Assembly: GCA_023229465.1 (NCBI GenBank)
Contig: JALNZE010000010.1
Location: forward strand, 1-64,000
Length of the DNA: 64,000 bases
Reading direction: 5' to 3'
From: Chitinophagaceae bacterium
GTDB taxonomy: Bacteria > Bacteroidota > Bacteroidia > Chitinophagales > Chitinophagaceae
Both the position numbers and the translations under genes were made by a program. Shown here in pieces: positions 39,236-48,291 of the stretch; the first letter of the stretch is position 1, and each line of letters begins with the position of its first letter. The notes under the pieces are model-generated. The model searched no databases, was not told where the DNA came from, and saw nothing but the letters and a program-made list of their open reading frames with translations.

Positions 39236-40759
39236 TTAGTCGAGTTTCTCCGGACGCATCTGGGGAAAGAAGAGAACATCCTGGATAGAAGCCTGGTTGG
39301 TCATAAGCATGCACAAACGGTCGATACCAATGCCGATGCCGGAAGTAGGCGGCATACCATATTCGAGCGCCCGTAAAAAATCATGGTCAATAAACATCGC
39401 TTCAACATCTCCACGCTCCATTAACTTAGCCTGTTCTTCAAAACGTTCGCGCTGGTCTATCGGGTCATTCAGTTCTGTATAGGCATTCGCGATCTCTTTG
39501 CCATTGATTATTAATTCAAACCGCTCTACCAGGCCGGCTTTGCTGCGATGCTTTTTGGTAAGCGGACTCATCTCAACCGGGTAATCAATAACGAAAGTAG
39601 GTTGTATAAAAGTAAGTTCGCTGGTAGCGCTGAAAAGCTCATCAATCAGTTTGCCTTTACCAATATTGCCGGGAACCTCTATTTGCAGTTTTTTACAAAC
39701 CTCTCTTAATCCGGCTTCGTCCATATCGCTTACATCAATACCTGTATTTTCCCTGATAGCATCATGGATACTGATGCGTTTGAACGGCGCTTTAAAGCTG
39801 ATCATCTTATCTCCCAGCGGAACATCCGTAGTACCCTGTAATGCCCATGCGATTTTTTCAAACAACTGTTCGGTGGTTTCCATCATCCAGAAATAATCTT
39901 TATAGGCCGTATACCATTCCAGCACGGTAAATTCGGGGTTATGTGTTCTGTCCATCCCTTCGTTACGAAAATTCCGGCTAAACTCATATACCCAGTCAAA
40001 TCCGCCAACGATCAGTCTTTTCAGGTACAGCTCATTCGCAATACGGAGGTAAAAGGGAACATCCAATGCATTGTGGTGTGTACTAAAAGGCCTGGCCGCC
40101 GCGCCCCCGGGAATGGTCTGTAATACGGGCGTGTCTACTTCCAATGCGCCTTTTGCATTCAGGAACTCACGGATGGTATTGATCAGTTGCGTTCTTTTTA
40201 CAAAAGTATTTTTTACATCAGGGTTGATGATTAGGTCAACATACCGCTGGCGATAGCGGAACTCAGGGTCGGTTACCGCGTCAAACACATTTCCTTCCTC
40301 ATCCCTTTTAATAACCGGTAATGGTTTTAAAGATTTGGTAAGCAGTGTCAGCGTTTGGGTATGAATAGAGGTTTCACCTGTTTTGGTGATAAAGGCATAA
40401 CCGGTGGCGCCAATGATATCTCCGAGATCGAGACCATGTTTAATAACAATATCCCAGAAAGATTTGTCTTCGCCGGTACATAAATCATCACGCTTTACAT
40501 ATAATTGTATAATACCCTTGCTATCCTGTATCTTAATAAAGAATACTTTTCCCTTATCGTTGATGCTCATGATACGTCCGGCCACACATACGGCAGTAAA
40601 TTGTTCTTTGGTTTCTTCCGTATAGCCCTCTTTGATATCGGTTGAGAAATGAGAAACAGGATATAAAGGCGCCGGGTAAGGATTCACACCAGCTTCCTGC
40701 AGTTTTACCAGTTTCTCACGACGGATCAGTTCCTGTTCAGACAAATTTGTTTGGCTCAT
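39236..40759 (-). CDS. lysS: Lysyl-tRNA synthetase
   Basis: A 507-aa class II aminoacyl-tRNA synthetase. The N-terminal OB-fold (VAGRIMSINDKGKVFFIKIQDSKG) binds the anticodon. Motif 2 is seen as FRNEGMDRTHNPEFTVLEWY and motif 3 as GIGIDRLCML near the C-terminus. The length is typical. It charges tRNA-Lys in the cytoplasm. Confidence 0.97.
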   Translation of the reverse strand: MSQTNLSEQELIRREKLVKLQEAGVNPYPAPLYPVSHFSTDIKEGYTEETKEQFTAVCVAGRIMSINDKGKVFFIKIQDSKGIIQLYVKRDDLCTGEDKSFWDIVIKHGLDLGDIIGATGYAFITKTGETSIHTQTLTLLTKSLKPLPVIKRDEEGNVFDAVTDPEFRYRQRYVDLIINPDVKNTFVKRTQLINTIREFLNAKGALEVDTPVLQTIPGGAAARPFSTHHNALDVPFYLRIANELYLKRLIVGGFDWVYEFSRNFRNEGMDRTHNPEFTVLEWYTAYKDYFWMMETTEQLFEKIAWALQGTTDVPLGDKMISFKAPFKRISIHDAIRENTGIDVSDMDEAGLREVCKKLQIEVPGNIGKGKLIDELFSATSELTFIQPTFVIDYPVEMSPLTKKHRSKAGLVERFELIINGKEIANAYTELNDPIDQRERFEEQAKLMERGDVEAMFIDHDFLRALEYGMPPTSGIGIGIDRLCMLMTNQASIQDVLFFPQMRPEKLD

Positions 40760-40798
40760 ACTTTTCTTATTGCTTAAAGAGGGGCAAAAATAGCAGAT

Positions 40799-41386
40799 TT
40801 ACGCTGAAAACAGCTTTTCATACAGATCAGCCTGTTCCATGGCCATACTATCCCCCGGCTGCATATTTGCAATGGTTAGCTTTTCTATCCGGTAACGGAT
40901 TAAGCGCAGGGTGGGGAATCCTGCCTGTGCCGTCATTTTTCTAACCTGCCTGTTTTTGCCCTCCGTTAAAATCAGTTTAATCCAGGGCGCCGGTATTTCT
41001 TTTCTGAAACGGATGGGGGGATTTCTTTCCGGCACTGCGGGATCAATTGTAAAAAGTGACGCGATACATTTTTTTGTATGATATTTTTTTCCGTCAATAT
41101 TTATAGTAACGCCATTTTGTAATTGCATGATCGCGGCAGTATTAATCGCGCCATCTACCTGCACCCAATATTCTCTCTCATGTTCAAAAGCCGGATTCAA
41201 TAATTTATTATTTAAGGATCTGTCGTTGGTAAGTAATAACAATCCTTCACTGTCATAATCGAGTCTTCCAACCGGGTAAACATCTTTCGGAACATCAAAA
41301 AAATCCGCAAGGGTTTGCTTCCCCTCTGAAAAAGAAAATTGTGAAAGTACCTGGTAAGGTTTGTAGATAATGTAGTAGTAATTCAT
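40799..41386 (-). CDS. 23S rRNA pseudouridine synthase (RluE/RluB-like)
   Basis: A 195-aa RsuA-family pseudouridine synthase without an S4 domain, like RluE. The catalytic motif is VGRLDYDSEGLLLLTNDR with the catalytic Asp, preceded by the YYYIIYKPYQVLSQ strand. NRQVRKMTAQAGFPTLRLIRYRI is the family's final core. The frame extends upstream to a TTG at 41467, but ATG 41386 gives the standard N-terminus. A terminator-like hairpin lies just upstream of this start, so the leader may be regulated. Confidence 0.92.
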   Translation of the reverse strand: MNYYYIIYKPYQVLSQFSFSEGKQTLADFFDVPKDVYPVGRLDYDSEGLLLLTNDRSLNNKLLNPAFEHEREYWVQVDGAINTAAIMQLQNGVTINIDGKKYHTKKCIASLFTIDPAVPERNPPIRFRKEIPAPWIKLILTEGKNRQVRKMTAQAGFPTLRLIRYRIEKLTIANMQPGDSMAMEQADLYEKLFSA

Positions 41387-41805
41387 ACAAAAACAAAAGT
41401 CCCGCAGAAGCGAGACTTTGTATATGGATGGGTTAGTAAGTACCAGGAAATAAATTTCCCTACACAATATTAAAAAGACTTTTATCTAATGCAAAAACTT
41501 TTTTAAACAAATTTATTAACATTTTAAGCTTTAATGTGCATTCAGGCTCCTGGGAACTGCTCTGAAATTCACCTCTTTACACGGATATTTATGTAATTTT
41601 TTTTCTTACTAATTTTATAAATACCTCTGAAACATTGATGAATAAAGGGTTTCAAGATATCCGTTTAAAATAATTATTTTTAATTGTGCTGACGCCGGCA
41701 CTGAAAAGCAGCAAAAGAAAAAGAGAAAAATCACCCTGAAAAGGGTTAAAAAATATTTTTGCTGAAAGACTAATATTACCTTTAATTTTCCCAAAATAGC
41801 GCCAT
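41387..41805. other. Intergenic region between divergent rlu and lpxD-like genes
   Basis: About 420 bases, AT-rich, with no convincing gene. It should hold both divergent promoters. On the plus strand TACCTTTA (41777-41784) resembles the Bacteroidota -7 box TAnnTTTG, 22 bases before the lpxD-like start. On the minus strand a TAATATTG word lies about 80 bases before the rlu start. Confidence 0.4.
41396..41419 (-). terminator. Terminator-like hairpin in the rlu leader
   Basis: AAAGTCCCGC (41396-41405) pairs with GCGAGACTTT (41410-41419), with one wobble pair and a 4-base loop. On the minus strand the stem is followed by TTTTGTTTTTG and, a few bases later, by the ATG at 41386. This is the form of an intrinsic terminator but it sits before a gene, so it could be an attenuator or the end of a small upstream transcript. 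Confidence 0.5.
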
Positions 41806-42753
41806 ATGAAGTTTCCAGCACCCGTTTCAGTACAATGGATCGCCGAATTGATAGCTGCGGAAGTAGCAGGTAATCTTACTTCGGCAGCATCCGGCATCAA
41901 CGAAATACATAAAGTAGAGACCGGTGATTTGGTTTTTGTTGACCATCCAAAATACTACAATGCCTGTTTAAACAGTGAGGCCGGTTTCATCATCATCAAC
42001 ACAAAAGAGGTAATTATTCCGGAAGGAAAAACTATTCTTGTTGTAAAGGATCCTTTTGAAGCATACCTGAAAATAATCAATCATTTTCGTCCGTTTATCG
42101 CCGCAACAAAACCTATCAGTGAGGATGTTTCTGTTGGTGAAGGATCTGTTATTATGCCGAATGTTTTTATTGGTCGCCAGGTAACTATTGGAAAAAATTG
42201 TGTGATATATCCGAATGTTTCTTTACTGGATTACACGGTAATTGGGGATGAGGTAATTATACAATCCGGTAGTGTAATTGGGAGTGACGCATTTTACTAT
42301 AACACTAAAAAGAGACGTGAACTATGGTATAAAAGAATGCAGAGTTGTGGTAATGTGGTGATAGAAAATAACGTAGAAATTGGGGCGGGCTGCACCATTG
42401 ACCGCGGGGTAACCGCTGAAACAAGAATAGGAAAAGGTACCAAACTGGACAATATGGTTCATATTGGCCACGATACCACCGTAGGTAAAAATTGTTTATT
42501 TGCCGCCCAGGTAGGTATTGCCGGCGGTACCATTATAGAGGATGGGGTTACGCTCTGGGGGCAGGTAGGTGTAAATAAAACCCTCACCATCGGGGCCAAT
42601 GCCGTTGTTCTGGCGCAAAGCGGGGTACCTTCTTCCCTGAAAGGGGGTAAAACCTATTTTGGCTACCCCGCAGAAGATGCTTCTATCAAAAGAAGGGAAC
42701 TGGTCTGGATCAAACGCATTCCAGAGCTTTGGAAAAAAGTAATGGAACAATAG
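41806..42753 (+). CDS. lpxD: LpxD-like UDP-3-O-acylglucosamine N-acyltransferase
   Basis: A 315-aa protein with an N-terminal UDP-binding domain (about 1-100; SGINEIHKVETGDLVFVDHPKYY) and a left-handed beta-helix of hexapeptide repeats (GSVIMPNVFIGRQVTIGKNCVIYPNVSL onwards). NMVHIGHDTTVGKNC contains the catalytic His. It would N-acylate UDP-3-O-acyl-glucosamine in lipid A synthesis. Bacteroidota often have two LpxD-like proteins; this may be the second, shorter form. Its stop is two bases from that of the convergent SDR gene. Confidence 0.88.
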   Translation: MKFPAPVSVQWIAELIAAEVAGNLTSAASGINEIHKVETGDLVFVDHPKYYNACLNSEAGFIIINTKEVIIPEGKTILVVKDPFEAYLKIINHFRPFIAATKPISEDVSVGEGSVIMPNVFIGRQVTIGKNCVIYPNVSLLDYTVIGDEVIIQSGSVIGSDAFYYNTKKRRELWYKRMQSCGNVVIENNVEIGAGCTIDRGVTAETRIGKGTKLDNMVHIGHDTTVGKNCLFAAQVGIAGGTIIEDGVTLWGQVGVNKTLTIGANAVVLAQSGVPSSLKGGKTYFGYPAEDASIKRRELVWIKRIPELWKKVMEQ

Positions 42754-42755
42754 AC

Positions 42756-43730
42756 TTAAAGACCATACCTGTTCTTCAATTCCTGGCAGATTCGCTTTAG
42801 TGAAACGGTTACCGGTGTGTATTTAAAGTTCACAAAGAATAATTTGAACTTGTTATTATCGAAGTGCACTTTAGCAGCCGCTGTGCGTGCTGTTTCCCTG
42901 GTTAATAAAGGATCTTTCCCTGTAAAGCGGGCTTTCACCGCTTCTATTCGCCATACGAGCGCCGCTATTAAGGGAGTTACTTTTCTGTTTGGTGGCTTTT
43001 TGCCGAAATTTATGGCTATCCGCGTAAACACTTCCCTGAATGGAAGGTCCTCTGCACTAAGGATATATCTTTCCGCTGTACAATTACTCCCCATTAAAAG
43101 TATCATCGCCCTTACTACATCTATTACATCTACAAAACCACTGATGCCTTCTGTGTACCAGGGAAATTCATCATAAGCCGACTTAAAAATTTCTGAAGAA
43201 CCTTTTGTCCAGTCGCCTGCCCCTAATATAATAACGGGGTTTACGATTACCGCGTTCAATCCTTCACCAATACCCCGCCAAACTTCCATTTCGGCAAAGT
43301 ATTTACTCTTGCCATATTCACTGTTACTGGTTTCTTCTGACCAGTTCATTTTTTCATCAATGGGTATATCTTCCCGTATTCTACCCAGGGCCGCAACGGA
43401 ACTTACAAATAAAAGTTTTGATATGCCCTCATTCAAACAGGCATTCACCACATTGGCTGTTCCTTCTACATTGGTTTGATGCAGCAGCGCTTTCTTCTTT
43501 GGGTTAAAAGTAACGATGGCGGCACAATGATACACCTGTTGAATACCCTTCATGGCTTCTTCCAGCGACACTACATCCAGGATATCTCCCTTCACCCATT
43601 CTACAGTACCGGCAACTTCCGGTAAAGGAATGGCGGAACGATAGATGGCCCTTACCCTGTTGCCTTCACTAACCAATTGTTTTACCAGGTATGAACCTAC
43701 CAAACCACCGGCGCCCGTTACTAAAATCAT
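42756..43730 (-). CDS. NAD-dependent epimerase/dehydratase family protein
   Basis: A 324-aa extended SDR. The dinucleotide motif is TGAGGLVGSYL at residues 4-14, the catalytic Tyr-xxx-Lys is in NSEYGKSKYFAE, and the Ser of the active site is in FVSSVAALG. Members of this branch act as dihydroflavonol-reductase-like enzymes on sugars or small alcohols; the substrate is unknown. ATG 43730 is chosen over the longer frame because it directly precedes the first beta-strand. It follows the Fur gene on the same strand. Confidence 0.88.
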   Translation of the reverse strand: MILVTGAGGLVGSYLVKQLVSEGNRVRAIYRSAIPLPEVAGTVEWVKGDILDVVSLEEAMKGIQQVYHCAAIVTFNPKKKALLHQTNVEGTANVVNACLNEGISKLLFVSSVAALGRIREDIPIDEKMNWSEETSNSEYGKSKYFAEMEVWRGIGEGLNAVIVNPVIILGAGDWTKGSSEIFKSAYDEFPWYTEGISGFVDVIDVVRAMILLMGSNCTAERYILSAEDLPFREVFTRIAINFGKKPPNRKVTPLIAALVWRIEAVKARFTGKDPLLTRETARTAAAKVHFDNNKFKLFFVNFKYTPVTVSLKRICQELKNRYGL

Positions 43731-43816
43731 GGAATCAATTTTTACGAAGATACGGTACAAAAAAAATGAGCGGCAAAACCTGTCTGCTAAAAATCAGCCG
43801 CAACACCCAATACAGG

Positions 43817-44236
43817 TTATTGTACGCAGTTCTTACAAGTGCCACTGATTACTACATCTGTTTGCGTAACGGTAAATCCTTTGGGAAGTACAACAGCAGG
43901 TACCACTACATGATCGAGACAGTAAGTAGTACCGCATGCATCACACATAAAATGTACATGATCATCGTGGTGTTTACCGGCTGAGCATTGGTCTTTACAC
44001 AATGCATACCGTACAGAATTATCAGCCGTAGGGATGGTATGAATGATCCCTTTCTCCACAAAAGTTTGTAGTGTGCGGTAAATGGTTACCCTGTCGAACT
44101 CGGTACCACTCTGGTGTTCAATATCCGCATGCGCCAATGCACCGTTGGTACGCATAAACAGCTCCAGTATTTTTTTACGGCTGTCTGTAATACTTAACTG
44201 ATTTTTTTTCAGCGTTTCTGCTATACCGTATAACAT
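43817..44236 (-). CDS. Fur-family metal-responsive repressor
   Basis: A 139-aa regulator. The winged helix (about 10-80) contains SRKKILELFMRTNGALAHADIE and DRVTIYRTLQTFVEKGI. The metal site includes HHDDHVHFMCDACGTTYCLDH, and a second Cys pair at the C-terminus (CKNC) gives the structural zinc. It could sense iron or zinc; the SCO and MerC-like neighbours favour Zur or a copper/zinc role. It lies nine bases downstream of the SCO gene and likely shares its promoter, next to a Fur-type palindrome. Confidence 0.9.
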   Translation of the reverse strand: MLYGIAETLKKNQLSITDSRKKILELFMRTNGALAHADIEHQSGTEFDRVTIYRTLQTFVEKGIIHTIPTADNSVRYALCKDQCSAGKHHDDHVHFMCDACGTTYCLDHVVVPAVVLPKGFTVTQTDVVISGTCKNCVQ

Positions 44237-44245
44237 ACCATATAA

Positions 44246-44902
44246 TTAAGGATTGTTGTTAAATACGCCATTCACGAAATTCCCGGTAGCCGATTTTTCG
44301 GCCAGCAGTGTTTTGATATCTTTCTTAAGCCTGTCTAATTCTGTTTGCTTCAGTCCGTCATATATCTGCCCCCTTACTTTCCCGTCTTTATCTACCAGGG
44401 CAAAGAACTGGGTATGGATAAACTGGTCCTCAATTTTATCCACGCTGTTTTTGGGATCATCCAGCAGATAAGCGCTGCGTGCTAACTGGTAAAGACTGTC
44501 TTTTCGCCCTGTAAGAAATACCCATTTTTTAGTATCTACTTTCAGAGAGTCGGCATATACTTTTAAACGTGCCGCAGAATCTGTACCCGGGTTACAGGTA
44601 TGGGATACGATCATAAAATCGGGTTCGCCTTTGAACAGCTCATGAATCACTTTCATATTAGTATTCATTTTCGGACAGATACCTTTACAGGTAGTAAAGA
44701 AATATTCTACCACACAGACTTTGCCAAGCATATCCCGGTCGGTAAACTGAAGTCCATCCTGGGTAGTAAAATGGAAGGGTTTTACATAACTGATAACAGA
44801 TAGCCTGGCTTTCCATTTATCAGTACCCCGAAAAAGCAATAGGTAAAATACCAGTAATAATGCCCCAAAAAATAAGAGATACCCTATTAACTTCCTGCTC
44901 AT
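44246..44902 (-). CDS. SCO1/SenC-family protein
   Basis: A 218-aa membrane-anchored thioredoxin-fold protein. One N-terminal helix (LIGYLLFFGALLLVFYLLLF) is followed by the copper site YFFTTCKGICPKM with Cys-xxx-Cys, and the distal His lies in QFIHTQFF. SCO proteins deliver copper to cytochrome c oxidase. Transcribed ahead of the fur-like gene (9-base gap) and divergent from the MerC-like gene. Confidence 0.93.
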   Translation of the reverse strand: MSRKLIGYLLFFGALLLVFYLLLFRGTDKWKARLSVISYVKPFHFTTQDGLQFTDRDMLGKVCVVEYFFTTCKGICPKMNTNMKVIHELFKGEPDFMIVSHTCNPGTDSAARLKVYADSLKVDTKKWVFLTGRKDSLYQLARSAYLLDDPKNSVDKIEDQFIHTQFFALVDKDGKVRGQIYDGLKQTELDRLKKDIKTLLAEKSATGNFVNGVFNNNP

Positions 44903-44976
44903 ACGCCTAATTAAGCGGCAAAGTTACACTTCAATCAGGTTAAACAGTTGATTAGAAAATAGTTTGACGAATATTT

Positions 44977-44991
44977 TGCAACAATGTTGCA
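44977..44991. promoter_or_regulatory. Perfect 7-1-7 palindrome, likely Fur-family operator
   Basis: TGCAACA-A-TGTTGCA lies in the divergent promoter region, 21 bases before the MerC-like start and 75 bases before the SCO start. Fur-family repressors bind 7-1-7 palindromes, and the fur-like gene is in the adjacent operon. The specific metal cannot be told. Confidence 0.6.
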
Positions 44992-45012
44992 TTGCATTAA
45001 TTTTGCGGACTG

Positions 45013-45405
45013 ATGAAACAAAAGATCAATTGGGATGCACTGGGTATTACCGCTTCTCTGGCTTGTGCCATTCACTGTGCGGTACTGCCCTTATTCTTAA
45101 GCAGCCTGCCTTTATTTGGTGTAAACATTATTGAAAATCCGGGCTTCGAATACCTGATGATTGCCATAGCATTTGCTGTTGGGTCTTATTCCTTATTTCA
45201 TGGCCGCAAAAAACATCATCACAACTGGCTGCCGCTCATTTTATTCGCGGTTGGTATTGGCTTTTTGCTGGCCAAAATGCAATGGCATGCCTGGCGAAAC
45301 TGGTTTTTGGTACCCGCGGTGATCTGCATTGTTTCTGCACACTTCCTCAACTACCGTTTATGCAGGCACCATGCTCACGCGCATGCGGATGACTGCGATC
45401 ACTGA
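45013..45405 (+). CDS. MerC-domain membrane protein
   Basis: A 130-aa protein with four membrane helices. The Cys pair CAIHCAVLP in helix 1 is the MerC metal-binding motif, and the C-terminal tail is His-rich (CRHHAHAHADDCDH). MerC proteins import mercury or other soft metals; in Bacteroidota they are often controlled by a Fur-type repressor, consistent with the palindrome upstream. The stop lies seven bases from that of the convergent cysS. Confidence 0.88.
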   Translation: MKQKINWDALGITASLACAIHCAVLPLFLSSLPLFGVNIIENPGFEYLMIAIAFAVGSYSLFHGRKKHHHNWLPLILFAVGIGFLLAKMQWHAWRNWFLVPAVICIVSAHFLNYRLCRHHAHAHADDCDH

Positions 45406-45412
45406 AGAATAT

Positions 45413-46924
45413 TCAGGATGCTATCGTGTAGCTCATCCCTCCGTCTTTTTCATCTTTTAACTGAACACCGAGTTCGGCGAGTTCATTGCGGATTTTATCG
45501 CTGGTTACAAAATCCTTCCGGCGCCTGGCTTCTTTGCGGATATCGATGAGTAATTGCAATACCCCATCCAGCTTGCCATTATTATCTGCATGACCCATTT
45601 TTAATCCGAAGATATCTTCTATAAAAAGTGTAAGCTGTTTTTGCAGCAGCGAAAAAGTTGCCGCACTGATCGCATCAGCCGCAATATGTTTATCCTTTAC
45701 GGCATTGATCACCGATACCAGTTCAAACATATTGGCTACTACTTTCGCGGTATTCAGGTCGTCATCCATGAACTCATCAAATTCATTCACCAACTTCAAC
45801 ACTTTCTCATCAAGCTCCCTATCAACCCCTAACCCCGCACTCCTAACTCCAAACTGACTCAAAGCCCATTCATACGCTTCCCATAATCTTTTCAACGCTT
45901 TTTCTGATGCCTGCAGCGCTTCATTACTAAAATCCAGTGTACCGCGATAATGGCTCTGCAACAGGAAGAAGCGGATAGTCATAGGGTGATAAGCCTGTAA
46001 CAATAAAGGGTGTTTTCCGCTAAACAATTCACTTAGCCTGATCACATTATTATAACTCTTACCCATTTTTCTTCCGTTAATGGTAATCATATTATTATGC
46101 ATCCAGTAACGGGCGGGCATGGTATGATTGCATACGGTACTCTGCGCAATCTCGCATTCGTGATGTGGAAACTGCAGGTCCATACCTCCCCCATGTATAT
46201 CAAATTTTTCTCCCAGGTATTTGGTACTCATCGCGGAGCATTCAATATGCCATCCCGGAAAACCCTCTCCCCATGGGCTTTGCCAGCGCATAATGTGTTC
46301 AGGGGGGGCATGTTTCCATAGCGCGAAATCATTCTTATCCCGCTTTTCATCCTGGTTATCCAGTTCACGGGTAGTGTCTATCTGGTCTTCCAGTATGCGC
46401 CCGCTAAGTATACCATAGGGTTGCCCTTTCTTTGAAAAATCGGTGTTGTATTTTTCTACATCAAAATAAACAGACTGATTAACCTCATACGCATATCCAT
46501 CAGCCATAATTTGCTTAATCATTTCTATCTGCTCTACAATATGCCCGGTTGCGGTGGGTTCAATACTGGGTGGCAGGGTATTTAATAATGCCATGGCCCA
46601 ATGATAGAGATTGGTGTATTTCTGCACCAGTTCCATAGGTTCCAGCTTTTCCAGGACCGCTTTTTTACTGATCTTATCTTCCGCTTCTTTTCCTTCTTCT
46701 TCAAAATGTCCCGCATCGGTAAGGTTACGAACATACCGGACTTTATACCCGAGATGGGTAAGATAACGGAATAAAATATCAAACGTAACATAAGGCCGCG
46801 CATGGCCCAGGTGACTTTCGCCACTCACAGTTGGGCCACAAACATACATGCCTACGTATGGTGCAAGAAGGGGGGTAAAGGTTTCTTTTTGTCGGGTTAA
46901 TGAATTGTATACTTTAAGTGGCAT
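45413..46924 (-). CDS. cysS: Cysteinyl-tRNA synthetase
   Basis: A 503-aa class I aminoacyl-tRNA synthetase. HIGH appears as HLGHARPYV in GPTVSGESHLGHARP, the zinc site includes CGPTV and WHIECSAMS, and KMSKS appears as KMGKSYNNVI. The C-terminal DALR-like domain follows. It charges tRNA-Cys. A 137-base gap separates it from the EEP gene upstream. Confidence 0.97.
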   Translation of the reverse strand: MPLKVYNSLTRQKETFTPLLAPYVGMYVCGPTVSGESHLGHARPYVTFDILFRYLTHLGYKVRYVRNLTDAGHFEEEGKEAEDKISKKAVLEKLEPMELVQKYTNLYHWAMALLNTLPPSIEPTATGHIVEQIEMIKQIMADGYAYEVNQSVYFDVEKYNTDFSKKGQPYGILSGRILEDQIDTTRELDNQDEKRDKNDFALWKHAPPEHIMRWQSPWGEGFPGWHIECSAMSTKYLGEKFDIHGGGMDLQFPHHECEIAQSTVCNHTMPARYWMHNNMITINGRKMGKSYNNVIRLSELFSGKHPLLLQAYHPMTIRFFLLQSHYRGTLDFSNEALQASEKALKRLWEAYEWALSQFGVRSAGLGVDRELDEKVLKLVNEFDEFMDDDLNTAKVVANMFELVSVINAVKDKHIAADAISAATFSLLQKQLTLFIEDIFGLKMGHADNNGKLDGVLQLLIDIRKEARRRKDFVTSDKIRNELAELGVQLKDEKDGGMSYTIAS

Positions 46925-47061
46925 GCGTTATCAGGGAATTACAGATTAAGAATGATTTTTAAAACAGGTCGGAATGCATTTTCCGGAATATACCATACCG
47001 GATCAGCAGCAGCAACAGCAATAATAGGCAGGCAGGTAACTCATCGGGGGGCAAAGATATT

Positions 47062-48165
47062 TCATTTTTGCAAAACAACGTCACTTACCAGCATAATATG
47101 ATCACTAAGTCCCTCGTCTATCATTTCAAACTGTTTTACTGTAAACCGGCGATCGGGAAGAATATAGTCGATCCGTAAGGTGGGCGCCAGGGCAATAAAG
47201 GTTCTGCCAATGGCAAATCCTTTTTCCAAAAAGGCATCCTTCCTTTCTCCGCATATCTTAAAATAGGTATAGGAATTGGGCACATCATTAAAATCGCCGC
47301 AAATAACAGAAGGGTAAGGGCTTTTATCTGTTGCCTCTCTAACCATATTCGCCTGTATTCCTCTGCGGCTGAAAGCCAGTTTCATTTTTTTAAAAATGCT
47401 TTTAGAAGCGGAAAGATCTTCATCTGCCTGTTCACGTATTTTTTCAATATCGCTATAATCTTCTTTTTTAAATTTGAATGATTGCAGATGTGTGTTGTAA
47501 ACGCGTATGGTATCTTCCCCTTTCAGGATATCGGCATAAATAAGGCTCTCCGCCACCGGATAGGGTATCCGGCCTGAATCAATAATAGGAAATTTCGAAA
47601 AAATAATACAGCCCGACCGGTAGCTGCCATTAGCCCGTTGATAATCTTTTGAAAAAAAATGGTAAGGGTATTTTTTTGAAAAAAGTGAAATATTATCTTC
47701 CCGGAGAGCCGTATTAAACTCCTGTAAACAAATCAGATCCGGCTTTAATTTAAGGATGCTTTCGGCTACTTCATTACGAACCATTTTTTTTACTTCCCTG
47801 CTTTTACTAAGTCCATTAAAACTTTGCACGTTCCAGTTTACTATCCGTAAAACATTGCCATGCCTGCGTTCTGTAAAACCGGCGCCGGGGTGCCAGGCAA
47901 ACATGGCGCTAACCTGTTGCCATCCTAAAGCCAGTGTAAGCAAAGGTATCCATACCATTACCGGCTTGGCCACCAGCCAGAAAATAATAAAAAAAATCAG
48001 CATCAAAACAAGGTGGGGCACGATTAAACCAGCGAAACCAATCAACCACCAATGGGTTGGATTTAGATAAGGACTAAGGCAAGCAATTAAAAATACCAAT
48101 GATACCACTACATTGAGGGTTAACACCGCTTTTTTGGCCGCCCGGCGAAATACATTTTTAGCCAT
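47062..48165 (-). CDS. Membrane-anchored endonuclease/exonuclease/phosphatase family protein
   Basis: A 367-aa protein. Three hydrophobic helices occupy about 12-90 (VVSLVFLIACLSPYL and on). The EEP domain follows with RIVNWNVQSFN, LICLQEFN (catalytic Glu), VICGDFNDVPNSY (Asp and Asn), DYILPDRRF and the final SDHIMLVSDV with the catalytic Asp-His. The substrate may be a phosphodiester, nucleic acid or lipid. It is downstream of the rhomboid genes on the same strand. Confidence 0.9.
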   Translation of the reverse strand: MAKNVFRRAAKKAVLTLNVVVSLVFLIACLSPYLNPTHWWLIGFAGLIVPHLVLMLIFFIIFWLVAKPVMVWIPLLTLALGWQQVSAMFAWHPGAGFTERRHGNVLRIVNWNVQSFNGLSKSREVKKMVRNEVAESILKLKPDLICLQEFNTALREDNISLFSKKYPYHFFSKDYQRANGSYRSGCIIFSKFPIIDSGRIPYPVAESLIYADILKGEDTIRVYNTHLQSFKFKKEDYSDIEKIREQADEDLSASKSIFKKMKLAFSRRGIQANMVREATDKSPYPSVICGDFNDVPNSYTYFKICGERKDAFLEKGFAIGRTFIALAPTLRIDYILPDRRFTVKQFEMIDEGLSDHIMLVSDVVLQK

Positions 48166-48291
48166 GCCCTAAATTACTAAAAATAGGTCGCGGAAATGAA
48201 TATCTGTTATGATCGGGTAAATTTACAGCTACCACCACCAGGAGAGACCTGTTTTTTAGTTATCCTTACCGCCTTTATTACCTGCTTATTC

